64,000 nucleotides of DNA from Amphibacillus xylanus NBRC 15112. GTDB lineage: Bacteria; Bacillota; Bacilli; Bacillales; Amphibacillaceae. How positions within the stretch are numbered: position 1 is the first letter of the stretch; each line of letters starts with the position of its first letter. Location: positions 806,001 to 870,000 of the forward strand of contig NC_018704.1 of the NCBI RefSeq assembly GCF_000307165.1, in the 5' to 3' direction. The notes under the pieces were generated by a model. It was not told the origin of the DNA. It saw nothing but the letters and a program-made list of their open reading frames with translations, and did not search any database. Of this stretch, positions 46,703 to 54,267 are shown piece by piece. The translations under genes were made by a program, and so were the position numbers.

Positions 46703-48100
46703 ATGGTAAAGAATGTACCTGAATTTAGTGAATATAAATACGGGTTTCATGATAAAGATATTTCAATTTTCCGTACCGAAAAAGGTCTTACTGAACAAAT
46801 TGTAGAACAAATATCGGAAATGAAAAATGAACCCAAATGGATGCTTGAATATCGATTAAAAGCACTAGAGCATTTTTATAAACGACCAATGCCACAGTGG
46901 GGTGGCGATTTATCAGAACTAGATTTTGATGATTTAACATACTACGTAAAACCAACTGAAAAATCAGAACGCTCATGGGATGAAGTACCTGAAGAAATTA
47001 AACGGACATTTGACCGATTAGGTATTCCTGAAGCGGAGCAAAAGTATCTAGCTGGTGTATCTGCTCAGTATGAGTCAGAGGTTGTTTATCAAAGCTTGAA
47101 AAAAGATCTTGAAGAAATGGGAATCATTTTCCAAGATACGGATTCTGCACTACAAGAGCATGAAGAATTATTTAAGGAGTACTTTGGAACAGTTGTACCA
47201 TATACAGATAATAAGTTCTCAGCTTTAAACTCTGCTGTTTGGTCTGGTGGTTCATTTATTTACGTGCCAAAAGGTGTGAAGAGTGATACACCATTACAAG
47301 CATACTTCCGAATTAACTCAGAAAACATGGGACAATTTGAACGAACATTGATTATTGTTGATGAAGGGGCTTCTGTGCATTATGTAGAAGGATGTACTGC
47401 GCCAACATTCTCATCAAGCTCACTACACAGTGCAGTTGTAGAAATTATTGTTAAGAAAGATGCATATTGCCGCTATACGACGATTCAAAACTGGGCAAAT
47501 AACGTTTATAACCTCGTAACAAAACGTGCCACAGTAGGCGCAAATGGAACGATGGAATGGATTGATGGAAACTTAGGTTCTAAGTTAACGATGAAGTATC
47601 CTTCAATCATGCTGATGGGTGAAGGTGCTCGTGGAAATACATTATCAATTGCGCTTGCAGGTAAAGGTCAAGTTCAGCATGCTGGTGCGAAAATGTTCCA
47701 CCTTGCACCAAATACATCATCAACGATTGTATCGAAGTCAATTTCACATAGTGGTGGAAACGTGTCATATTTAGGACTTGTTCACTTTGGACGGAAAGCA
47801 GATGGAGCACGTGCGAATATCGAGTGTGACACGATGATTATGGATAATCAATCATCATCAGATACGATTCCGTATAACGAAATCTTAAATGATAATATTT
47901 CACTAGAGCACGAAGCTAAGGTTTCAAAAGTATCAGAAGAACAATTATTCTACTTGATGAGCCGTGGATTAAGTGAAATTGAAGCAACAGAAATGATTGT
48001 AATGGGCTTTATCGAACCATTTACAAAAGAACTACCAATGGAATATGCTGTTGAGATGAACAGATTAATCGCCTTCGAGATGGAAGGTTCGATTGGTTAA
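46703..48100 (+). CDS. sufB: Fe-S cluster scaffold subunit SufB
   Basis: A 465-residue beta-helix protein that carries the nascent cluster in SufBC2D. It has the hallmark [20 protein letters not shown] (about residues 230-249), LVTKRA and [18 protein letters not shown]. It completes sufCDSUB in the Bacillus order. A strong GGAGGG precedes the ATG, and a terminator lies at 48273. Confidence 0.97.
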   Translation: MVKNVPEFSEYKYGFHDKDISIFRTEKGLTEQIVEQISEMKNEPKWMLEYRLKALEHFYKRPMPQWGGDLSELDFDDLTYYVKPTEKSERSWDEVPEEIKRTFDRLGIPEAEQKYLAGVSAQYESEVVYQSLKKDLEEMGIIFQDTDSALQEHEELFKEYFGTVVPYTDNKFSALNSAVWSGGSFIYVPKGVKSDTPLQAYFRINSENMGQFERTLIIVDEGASVHYVEGCTAPTFSSSSLHSAVVEIIVKKDAYCRYTTIQNWANNVYNLVTKRATVGANGTMEWIDGNLGSKLTMKYPSIMLMGEGARGNTLSIALAGKGQVQHAGAKMFHLAPNTSSTIVSKSISHSGGNVSYLGLVHFGRKADGARANIECDTMIMDNQSSSDTIPYNEILNDNISLEHEAKVSKVSEEQLFYLMSRGLSEIEATEMIVMGFIEPFTKELPMEYAVEMNRLIAFEMEGSIG

Positions 48101-48212
48101 GACACTAAAATCCTTGATATCAATAGTGTTAACGGTTGGTTGAATTTACAACATTTCATTTTGCCAACTTTTTGCTACGTTCGATTAGCTATGGCTAAAA
48201 AGCTTGCTCTTC

Positions 48213-48253
48213 AAATAAAAAACTCTTGCTGCATGAATACTTGTAGCAAGAGT
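48213..48253 (-). terminator. Minus-strand-facing hairpin downstream of sufB
   Basis: ACTCTTGCTGCA and TGTAGCAAGAGT form a good stem. The T-run is on the minus strand (plus AAAAAA at about 48217), so it would stop transcripts coming from the right. No minus-strand gene is visible there. Confidence 0.5.
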
Positions 48254-48272
48254 CTATGGTTGTACAATATAT

Positions 48273-48311
48273 AACGTTGGTGAGTTTGAAAACTTACTAA
48301 CGTTATTTTTT
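48273..48311 (+). terminator. Terminator of the suf operon
   Basis: AACGTTGGTGAGTTT pairs with AACTTACTAACGTT and is followed by ATTTTTT. Confidence 0.88.
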
Positions 48312-48347
48312 GGTTCAATGTCAAATAGTGTTGGTAGGTTTTATAAT

Positions 48348-48638
48348 TGAATGAATTTCATAATGACTTAATTAGCTATAAAACACGAACAATTGGGTTA
48401 CAGGTGACGCGGTGATTTCCACTCTAGGCGGACGCTTTCCGCGGGATCGGCCTCAGCTAATTGATAAAAGCTTTCCAAGCTTTTATCACTGGATCTTCGG
48501 ACACGATTGTTCCCGCTGGAGTCGCCGCCTGCCGTTCTAATCACTTGATTAGGCTTCTTTATTTACGTATGATATTGTATTTTCATTTGTAATTGTTCGT
48601 GTTCTTAACTAGATTTTTGTATTATGAAATTGACTCAA
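48348..48638 (+). repeat. MITE-like repeat, copy B (291 bp)
   Basis: This is the forward copy of the element at 16304-16594, with a few substitutions (for example TTCC against TTTC in the central hairpin loop). The ends share AATTTCATAAT and AACACGAACAATT in inverted order. The GC-rich core includes CTTTCCGCGGGATCGGCC, a perfect TGATAAAAGCTT hairpin and CCCGCTGGAGTCGCCGCC. No ORF. It lies between the suf terminator and a decayed ABC transporter gene. Confidence 0.85.
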
Positions 48639-48684
48639 TTAGTCGAGAATATATATATTAGCTTTAATAAAGATACAACTTGTT

Positions 48685-48766
48685 TACCGCAGGCGAAATA
48701 CACTTGCTTTCCGCGGACACGCTTTTAGCTAACTCAGGCAAGCAAAGTGCGCTTGACTGATTGCAA
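48685..48766 (+). repeat. Diverged remnant related to the repeat core
   Basis: TTGCTTTCCGCGGACACGC followed by AGCTAA resembles the core of copies A and B (CGCTTTCCGCGGG...CAGCTAA), but the flanks do not align well. AAGCAAAGTGCGCTTG follows. It may be an older, different member of the same repeat family. The rest of the 690-bp gap 48101-48791 holds only terminators and copy B. Confidence 0.5.
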
Positions 48767-48791
48767 CTCTAATTCAGGAATAATCATTTAA

Positions 48792-49397
48792 AATTTAAGC
48801 TATGCATATGAAGATAAACAAGTGTTAGATAACATTAATCAGGTATTTGACTTAGGGAAGAAATACGCGATCGTGGGTACGAGTGGTAGTGGCAAAACAA
48901 CGCTTCTCAATATCCTAAATGGAAAGCTAACAGATTATCCAGGATCGGTTAAGTTCAATGGCTATGAATTAAACTCGATCTCAGGTGATAGTTTAAGGGA
49001 ATCCATTTTATATCTCGATCAGCAGCCATATATATTTGATGGGACAATTCGGGACAATATTACGTTAGATGAATCCTTTACAGAAGGCGAAATCAATCAT
49101 GCAATCGCAAAAAGTGCCTTACAAGATGTGATTGACCTTCTACCAAATGGAATCGATACATCAATTGGTGAAGGTGGTCGTTTATTATCAGGAGGACAAA
49201 AGCAGCGCCTAGCATTAGCAAGGGGTTTGATTAGAGGCAAAAAAATTGAGGCAACCTCTAGCCTTGATCAAAAGAATGCATTAGAAATTGAAAAAAATCT
49301 GCTTGAGCAAAATGATCTCACTGTCATTATGATTACGCATCATTTACGAGAAGAAATTCGAGAATACATTGATGACGTACTTTCACTATCATCTTAA
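48792..49397 (+). pseudogene. ABC exporter ATPase relic (N-terminal and internal deletions)
   Basis: The reading frame opens at NLSYAYEDKQVLDNIN, the beginning of a nucleotide-binding domain. The transmembrane half expected before it is gone, replaced by repeat-related DNA. Walker A (GTSGSGKTT) and the signature (LSGGQKQRLALARGLIRG) are intact, but the sequence jumps from RGKK to IEATSSLDQ. The Walker B Asp and its hydrophobic lead-in, about five residues, are therefore missing in frame. It ends in a normal THHL switch region. It has no start codon with a good ribosome binding site (GTG 48822 is the first). Probably dead. Confidence 0.82.
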
Positions 49398-49415
49398 TCT
49401 ATAAATATAGGAAAA

Positions 49416-49462
49416 GAGAACTTATTTCGATTAGTTATATCTAGAAATAAGTTCTTTTTTTA
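49416..49462 (+). terminator. Terminator after the ABC relic
   Basis: AGAACTTATTTC pairs with GAAATAAGTTCT and is followed by T7. Confidence 0.88.
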
Positions 49463-49543
49463 TTTTGACGATAACTTGTAAACATAAATTGGTGCTATAA
49501 TAATTAAAAAGTACAGCTTTGTTTAGATAGGGGTTTTTCAGTT

Positions 49544-50935
49544 ATGCGGGAGGAACTTTATTTCTACTATACGAGTGATTTACATAGTTATTTTGATAAT
49601 TGGCCTAAAATCATGACTTTTCTAAAAAAGAAAATTGCGCTTAGAGTTAACAAGCAGCAAGATTATTTTTTATTGGATAATGGTGATCATCTTGATCGAG
49701 TAAATCCGATTACAGAAGCATTAAAAGGAAAAGGCAATGTTGAGTTATTAAATTTAGCTAACTATGACATTATTAATCTTGGTAATAATGAGGGGATCAC
49801 ACTTACGAAAGCAGAACTTTCAAGTCTATATGATCAGGCAAGCTTTAACGTAGCTTGTGCCAATTTAGAGAGTCAGACAAATGATTCTCCAGATTGGCTA
49901 AAACCATATCACATATTGGTTACTGCTTCTGGAATAAAGATTGCTGTAATTGGTCTAACAGCTCCATTTAATGATTTTTATCATCCACTAGGTTGGAGAG
50001 CTAATGATCCGTATGAAACGTTAGATAAATATATTGATAGACTTAAGGAAGAAAGCGATCTGATCATTTTATTATCTCACCTTGGAGTAAATCCTGATCG
50101 GAAAATTGCTGAGCAATTCCCTGAAATTGATGTCATCATTGGTGGACATACACATCATCTTTTTAAAACTGAAGAACGACATCATCAAGCGATTCTTACA
50201 GGGGTAGGGAAATCGGGCTTTTATGTTGGAGAGTTAGCTCTAACGTGGGATCATCAAGAAAAACGTCTGATCAAGAAGCATGCTATTGCTCATCCAATCA
50301 AGGATGAATTACCAGACCCACAAGTGCTCGAATTGCTTAAGCGCCAAGAAATAGAGTCTGAGAGAATGTTGCAGAAGGAAGTTACTAGATTACCTCTACC
50401 GTTAAAGGTAGATTGGTATGAAGAAACGCTATTAATTAAACATTTAACGAAAACATTGAAAGAATGGACAAATGCTGACGTTGCCATGTTAAATGCAGGT
50501 CTTTTACTTAACGGTTTTAAACAAGGATTGGTTACAGAATATGACGTGCATCGTAATTGTCCGCATCCGATTAATCCGTGCGTTGTTGTGGTAACGGGTC
50601 AAGAGCTAATAGAAATTGTTCGCGCAGGATTAGCCGAAGAATATCAACGCATTCGTGTTAAGGGTTATGGTTTTCGAGGAGAAGTAATGGGTAAGTTAGT
50701 TTATGCTGGCCTAGATTGTCATAGAGATCCAGTGAGTGGAGGTCAGGACTTGTGTGATCACTTAACAATTAACGGTCACTCACTCGTTTTAGATAAAACG
50801 TATCGGTTAGCTACGGCGGATATGTTTACATTTGAACATTTGTCTCCATTTATCGCTCAGGCTAAGTCAAAACAGTTTTTCTTACCAGAGTTTATGAGAG
50901 ATTTGTTGCGACAAACATTGCGACAACTTGCATAG
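49544..50935 (+). CDS. yunD: Metallophosphatase / 5'-nucleotidase-like YunD
   Basis: A 463-residue cytoplasmic protein. The N-terminal calcineurin-like metallophosphatase domain has YYTSDLHSYFDNW (about residues 8-20), LDNGDHLDR near 47, GNNE near 84, and GGHTHHL near 199. The C-terminal 5'-nucleotidase domain holds NAGLLLNGF near 318. Length and layout match B. subtilis YunD, whose substrate is not firmly known. It has no signal peptide, unlike secreted 5'-nucleotidases. The ATG has a weak ribosome binding site. Confidence 0.88.
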   Translation: MREELYFYYTSDLHSYFDNWPKIMTFLKKKIALRVNKQQDYFLLDNGDHLDRVNPITEALKGKGNVELLNLANYDIINLGNNEGITLTKAELSSLYDQASFNVACANLESQTNDSPDWLKPYHILVTASGIKIAVIGLTAPFNDFYHPLGWRANDPYETLDKYIDRLKEESDLIILLSHLGVNPDRKIAEQFPEIDVIIGGHTHHLFKTEERHHQAILTGVGKSGFYVGELALTWDHQEKRLIKKHAIAHPIKDELPDPQVLELLKRQEIESERMLQKEVTRLPLPLKVDWYEETLLIKHLTKTLKEWTNADVAMLNAGLLLNGFKQGLVTEYDVHRNCPHPINPCVVVVTGQELIEIVRAGLAEEYQRIRVKGYGFRGEVMGKLVYAGLDCHRDPVSGGQDLCDHLTINGHSLVLDKTYRLATADMFTFEHLSPFIAQAKSKQFFLPEFMRDLLRQTLRQLA

Positions 50936-51037
50936 GGATAAATTAGCATTTAAAAAGTTAAAAAATTTGACGATATATAAAAATAGGCTTAATAATTTAA
51001 TTTAATTATTTATTTAAACGAAGGTTAGGAGACCATT

Positions 51038-52114
51038 ATGAGATTAGTCACAACACGGGGATTAAAAGAAGGACATGAATTGGCCAAGCCAATCTATAAT
51101 GATAAAGGAAGAGTTTTAGTTCAAAGTCATGTCAAGCTAACACGACCAATTATCAACCGCTTATTAGAATTAGGTGTTACTTTTGTTTATGTAAAAGATG
51201 AGCTTTCTGAAGATATTGTCATTCACTCAACGGTTTCAGAACAAGTGAAGGCAGATTCAATCAATACAGTTAAGTCTCTTTTTCACTCGTTTAAAGATAC
51301 CGGTTTTAAAGAAAGCTCATACTTGTTAGATAAAACTACACAAAAGATGACATCGATTGTTGATACATTAATCAACCAAATTCAATCGAATGATCAAATG
51401 CTTACGCTCATGTCAGATATATTTATTAGTGATGATTATTTATTCGAGCATTCTGTTGATGTGACGATTTATACGATTGCACTTGCTAATGAATTAAAGC
51501 TTTCAAATGATCAAATTAGAGAAACTGGCTTAGGGGCTTTACTCCATGATATTGGTAAAGTATTTATTCCAGAAGGTATATTAAAGAAGACAAGTCAATT
51601 GACAGCTGGTGAGTTTGAGACAATAAAAACACACCCTGAGTTAGGGTTTGAATATTTACGAAAAACAGACTTTCCATTGCTTGTTGCGCATTGTGCGTAT
51701 CAACATCATGAACGATTAAACGGTTCAGGATATCCGCGCGGTTTAATCGGTGATGAGATCCATACGTATGGAAAAATTCTCGCGATTGCAGACGTGTTTA
51801 GTGCGGTGACAAGTGATCGTGTATATAGAGAAGCCATGCTACCACAAGAAGGACTGGAAATCTTATATGCCGGTAGTGGGACATTATTTGATCAAGAAAT
51901 GATTCGGATCTTTCGAGATAGCATTACAGTTTATCCTAACGGTGTGACAGTTGAGTTAAACAACGGTGCCCATGCCATCGTCGTTAAACAAAATAATAAA
52001 TTACCTAATCGACCAATTGTACGAGTATTTAGTCATCATGATCAAGTCGTTAAACCATATGACCTAGATCTTGCTAAAGAATTGAATCTAACAGTTGTCG
52101 GCTATAAGCTATAA
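51038..52114 (+). CDS. HD-GYP domain protein, predicted c-di-GMP phosphodiesterase
   Basis: A 358-residue cytoplasmic protein. An N-terminal domain of about 110 residues is followed by the HD-GYP domain. The HD pair is LLHDIGK (His 170, Asp 171), HHERLNGSGYP holds the GYP motif (about 231-233), and HCAYQHHE and IADVF give further metal ligands. Such enzymes hydrolyse cyclic di-GMP and sometimes cGAMP. A 70-residue tail follows the domain. It lacks a receiver domain or membrane segment, so its input is unclear. It lies 59 bp before yunB. Confidence 0.88.
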   Translation: MRLVTTRGLKEGHELAKPIYNDKGRVLVQSHVKLTRPIINRLLELGVTFVYVKDELSEDIVIHSTVSEQVKADSINTVKSLFHSFKDTGFKESSYLLDKTTQKMTSIVDTLINQIQSNDQMLTLMSDIFISDDYLFEHSVDVTIYTIALANELKLSNDQIRETGLGALLHDIGKVFIPEGILKKTSQLTAGEFETIKTHPELGFEYLRKTDFPLLVAHCAYQHHERLNGSGYPRGLIGDEIHTYGKILAIADVFSAVTSDRVYREAMLPQEGLEILYAGSGTLFDQEMIRIFRDSITVYPNGVTVELNNGAHAIVVKQNNKLPNRPIVRVFSHHDQVVKPYDLDLAKELNLTVVGYKL

Positions 52115-52131
52115 ACAATGCCTAAACTATA

Positions 52132-52166
52132 CCCTCCTAGCATATATATAATTTATGTTAGGAGGG
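52132..52166 (+). promoter_or_regulatory. 13-bp hairpin that covers the yunB ribosome binding site
   Basis: CCCTCCTAGCATA pairs with TATGTTAGGAGGG (13 pairs including one G-U) around a 9-nt loop. The right arm contains the AGGAGGG that serves the yunB start, 7 nt before GTG 52173. There is no U-tract after it, so it is not a usual terminator. It may limit yunB translation from read-through transcripts. Confidence 0.6.
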
Positions 52167-52172
52167 ATTGTT

Positions 52173-52934
52173 GTGTGGCGAAGAAACAGACGGTATGTTG
52201 GAACAAAAAAAGATATATTTGCGCTAACAACAGTTATTTTTTTCTTAATTGTATTTTTAAGTATAGTCTATGTAAATAATCGTATTAAACCGATATTATT
52301 AGAAATTGCTGAAACAAGAAATGAACAGTATGCTAATATGGCAATGGCCGTTGCGATTGGCAATAAAATTAACGATGATTTAGAACTAGGTGAGTTAATT
52401 TTATTTCAGTATGATCAAAATGGACGAGTCGTGAGCTATCAAGTTAATTCAGCTCTTGAAGCACAAATTCAACGGAATATTCAAAAACGAGTCGAGCAAT
52501 TTTTGAAATTACTCGAACGGGGAGCAGTTCCTGATCCAGTCGCTTTAAATGAACTAGATATTACTGATGATGAGATTGACTTAATCCGACAACAAGCGAG
52601 CTTAATTGAAATTCCATTAGGTCAAGCGTTCGGTGTACCGCTATTAGCAAACTTAGGACCAAAAATACCTGTTAACTTAGAGGTGATTGGTTTCGTTAAT
52701 ACGAAGGTTGAGACGCTCATTACAGGGATGAAAATTAATAGTATTCATATTGAGCCGATTGTCCATATAAATGTTGAAATTAGAACCGTGATTCCATTCG
52801 GCTCTAAAACAGCTACAATCGATCAATCAATTCCAATTGGTAGCGGTGGCTTTAGTGGCGAAGTACCTCTTTATTATAACGCCAATCCGGAAAATGACCT
52901 GCCACTTACTATTCCATTACAACCTGTAGAGTAA
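52173..52934 (+). CDS. yunB: Sporulation protein YunB
   Basis: A 253-residue protein with one N-terminal membrane helix (about residues 17-38) and an outer domain rich in beta strands. RIKPILLEIAETRNEQYANM, then AVAIGNKINDDLE near residue 60, and PIGSGGFSGEVPLYYNANPE near the end match YunB, a mother-cell sporulation protein needed at a late stage in B. subtilis. The start is GTG 52173, 7 nt after AGGAGGG; ATG 52155 lies inside the upstream hairpin. Confidence 0.9.
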   Translation: MWRRNRRYVGTKKDIFALTTVIFFLIVFLSIVYVNNRIKPILLEIAETRNEQYANMAMAVAIGNKINDDLELGELILFQYDQNGRVVSYQVNSALEAQIQRNIQKRVEQFLKLLERGAVPDPVALNELDITDDEIDLIRQQASLIEIPLGQAFGVPLLANLGPKIPVNLEVIGFVNTKVETLITGMKINSIHIEPIVHINVEIRTVIPFGSKTATIDQSIPIGSGGFSGEVPLYYNANPENDLPLTIPLQPVE

Positions 52935-52967
52935 TAGGTAAACGTATCAATTTAGTGTGAATGATAT

Positions 52968-53082
52968 TTGAACCTCTCATGGCTAAAGCCACGAGATTCT
53001 TGGGTAGTCCGCTCTACTGAGCAGAATGAGTACATGATGTACCACCAAGCTATCCCCGCAGTTCCTGCGGTTACTGCGATTA
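52968..53082 (-). ncRNA. Orphan IS605-type omega-RNA (reRNA) end
   Basis: On the minus strand, immediately after the TnpB stop codon, there are hairpins CCGCAGGAACTGCGG, GTACATCATGTAC and CTGCTCAGTAGAGCGG. The conserved terminal hairpin CTCGTGGCTTTAGCCATGAG follows, and AGGTTCAA ends the element. This is the standard right end of an IS200/IS605 TnpB element and its guide RNA scaffold. The guide would be the flanking 16-20 nt, about 52967 down to 52948. The IS right boundary is therefore near 52968. Confidence 0.72.
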
Positions 53083-53430
53083 TGCAGATAGTAGTCTTTT
53101 GCCTTCGGCAAGAATATTCAAACTTGCGTTTACATCCCTATCCCATTCACTATAGCAAGAAGGACACTTCCATTGTCGCAAGTTAAGATCTTTAACCTCT
53201 TTGTTTTGGTATCCACAACACGAACAGCGTTGAGAGGAAGCGAACGTTTTGCCTACGACAACGACAGTACGTTCATGCCACTTTGCCTTGTATTCAAGCA
53301 TCGTTCTGAATTGATACCAGGATACTTCGCTAATTGCTTTGGCAAGTTTGTGGTTCTTCATCATGTTAGACACTTGCAAATCTTCAATCGCAATGATGTC
53401 GTGGCTTTTGACAATATGCACGGACTTTTC
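53080..53430 (-). pseudogene. tnpB: TnpB (IS200/IS605 OrfB) C-terminal fragment
   Basis: About 114 residues of TnpB survive: [20 protein letters not shown] includes the RuvC-II Glu, then the zinc finger CSCCG...CPSC, then [11 protein letters not shown] with the RuvC-III Asp. The N-terminal two thirds, including RuvC-I, is missing. At about 53425-53435 the sequence switches to the primase remnant upstream, in a different frame. The fragment cannot cut DNA, but the RNA scaffold beyond its stop codon is intact. Confidence 0.88.
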
Positions 53431-53740
53431 TCGATATAAGAGTTCGGGAAATAAGCAAATATATTTTGTGCAATTTCGTTTAGCTCTCCCGCTTCATTGA
53501 CACAGTCATCTAAATCGACAGCACAAATGTCATGGCTGACAATAAAGCCTATGCCAGTATAGTCATCCATGACTTTCACCACATCTTCATACGAAGAAAA
53601 AGTACTTAAATCATTTGAACTCGCACGACTGCCTGTCCTTGCGTTATATGGTACTTTCATTTTTCTTCTTTCCAGCAACAAAATATATCGTGCTCTTTCA
53701 TTTCCGCTGGAATACTTTCAATGTCACTCACAGAAAACAT
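53431..53740 (-). pseudogene. Primase/polymerase N-terminal remnant from a phage or plasmid
   Basis: From ATG 53740, behind AAAGGAGGTG, the frame reads MFSVSDIESIPAEMKEH...CCWKEEK and then stops. Restoring one A in the following A-run lets it continue as MKVPYNARTGSRASSNDLST, GIGFIVSHDICAVDLDDC and [13 protein letters not shown]. The KVPYN-TG-RASS-D-ST and VDLDxC patterns are those of the N-terminal polymerase domain of phage/ICE bifunctional primases. It is therefore frameshifted, then cut off by fusion to the TnpB fragment. Its natural length would be several hundred residues. Confidence 0.72.
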
Positions 53741-53949
53741 ACACCTCCTTTGACTTTAATTTGTTTAGCTATTCAATTGTCAAGGAACAATGAGGGAATC
53801 TTTCTATCTGTGTGTTTGTCTAATCTGTCTTTTCACTTATGAACCTCTCGACAAGTTTCACAGTTGTAAATATGTCCTTCACCTATATGCGAATAATTTC
53901 ACCGATTCGAACCCCTTTTTTTAAAAAAAGAAAATCAGTTCTATTTGAA
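53741..53949. other. Intergenic region between primase remnant and restriction operon
   Basis: About 210 bp without coding potential. It has a small ATTGTCAAGGAACAAT palindrome and a TTTTTTTAAAAAAAG tract near 53928. A GGTTCGAATC near 53908 looks like a tRNA T-loop, but the flanking bases do not form a T-stem. Confidence 0.5.
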
Positions 53950-54010
53950 TTGACAAAAATAGACGAATATCATATTTTCAAGTGACTGTTTCACGTCTTC
54001 GTGATATGAT
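53950..54010 (+). promoter_or_regulatory. Tandem promoters and operator of the restriction-modification operon
   Basis: Promoter 1 is TTGACA (53950-53955) with TATTTT (53973-53978), 17-bp spacing. Promoter 2 is GTGACT (53982-53987) with TATGAT (54005-54010), also 17 bp. An inverted repeat TCACG-TCTT-CGTGA (53991-54004) fills the spacer of promoter 2. It is a likely operator for the small XRE protein encoded 45 bp downstream, giving delayed expression of the nuclease. Confidence 0.6.
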
Positions 54011-54055
54011 GTTAGATAGGTAGACAGAAGTCGTTCAAGATAAGGAGGAAGTGAA

Positions 54056-54256
54056 ATGGGTGTACGATATGAGAAATTATTTCACTTATTAGATGAACGA
54101 AATATGACAACAAGAGAATTAGAAAAACAAGCAGGTTATTCGGGGAATATTACGACACGGATGAGAAGAAATGAATATATTTCACTTGAGAGTATTGAAA
54201 AGATATGCAGGACTTTGAATTGTCGTGTCCATGATATTTTAGAATTTGAGAAATAG
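54056..54256 (+). CDS. Small XRE-family regulator of the restriction-modification operon
   Basis: A 66-residue helix-turn-helix protein of the Cro/CI type. MTTRELEKQAGYSGNITTRM (about residues 17-36) forms the DNA-binding helices, and CRTLNCRVHDILEFEK the closing part. Small regulators of this kind often precede hsdM or act as controller proteins. It starts 11 bp before hsdM and should bind the inverted repeat at 53991-54004, though this is inferred from position. Confidence 0.85.
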   Translation: MGVRYEKLFHLLDERNMTTRELEKQAGYSGNITTRMRRNEYISLESIEKICRTLNCRVHDILEFEK

Positions 54257-54267
54257 GAGCGAACAAA

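Noticed and set aside
48213-48253. Hairpin after sufB as the suf terminator
   Set aside because: Its T-run is on the minus strand; the hairpin at 48273-48311, with a plus-strand T-run, is the better suf terminator.
53173-53842. Overlapping plus-strand reading frames of 74-88 codons around 53.1-53.8 kb
   Set aside because: They run opposite to the recognisable TnpB and primase frames, have no ribosome binding sites and no family resemblance.
53890-53930. GGTTCGAATC on the minus strand, resembling a tRNA T-loop and a possible integration site
   Set aside because: The bases around the loop (GGGG against CGGT) do not form a T-stem, and no acceptor, anticodon or D arm is present.
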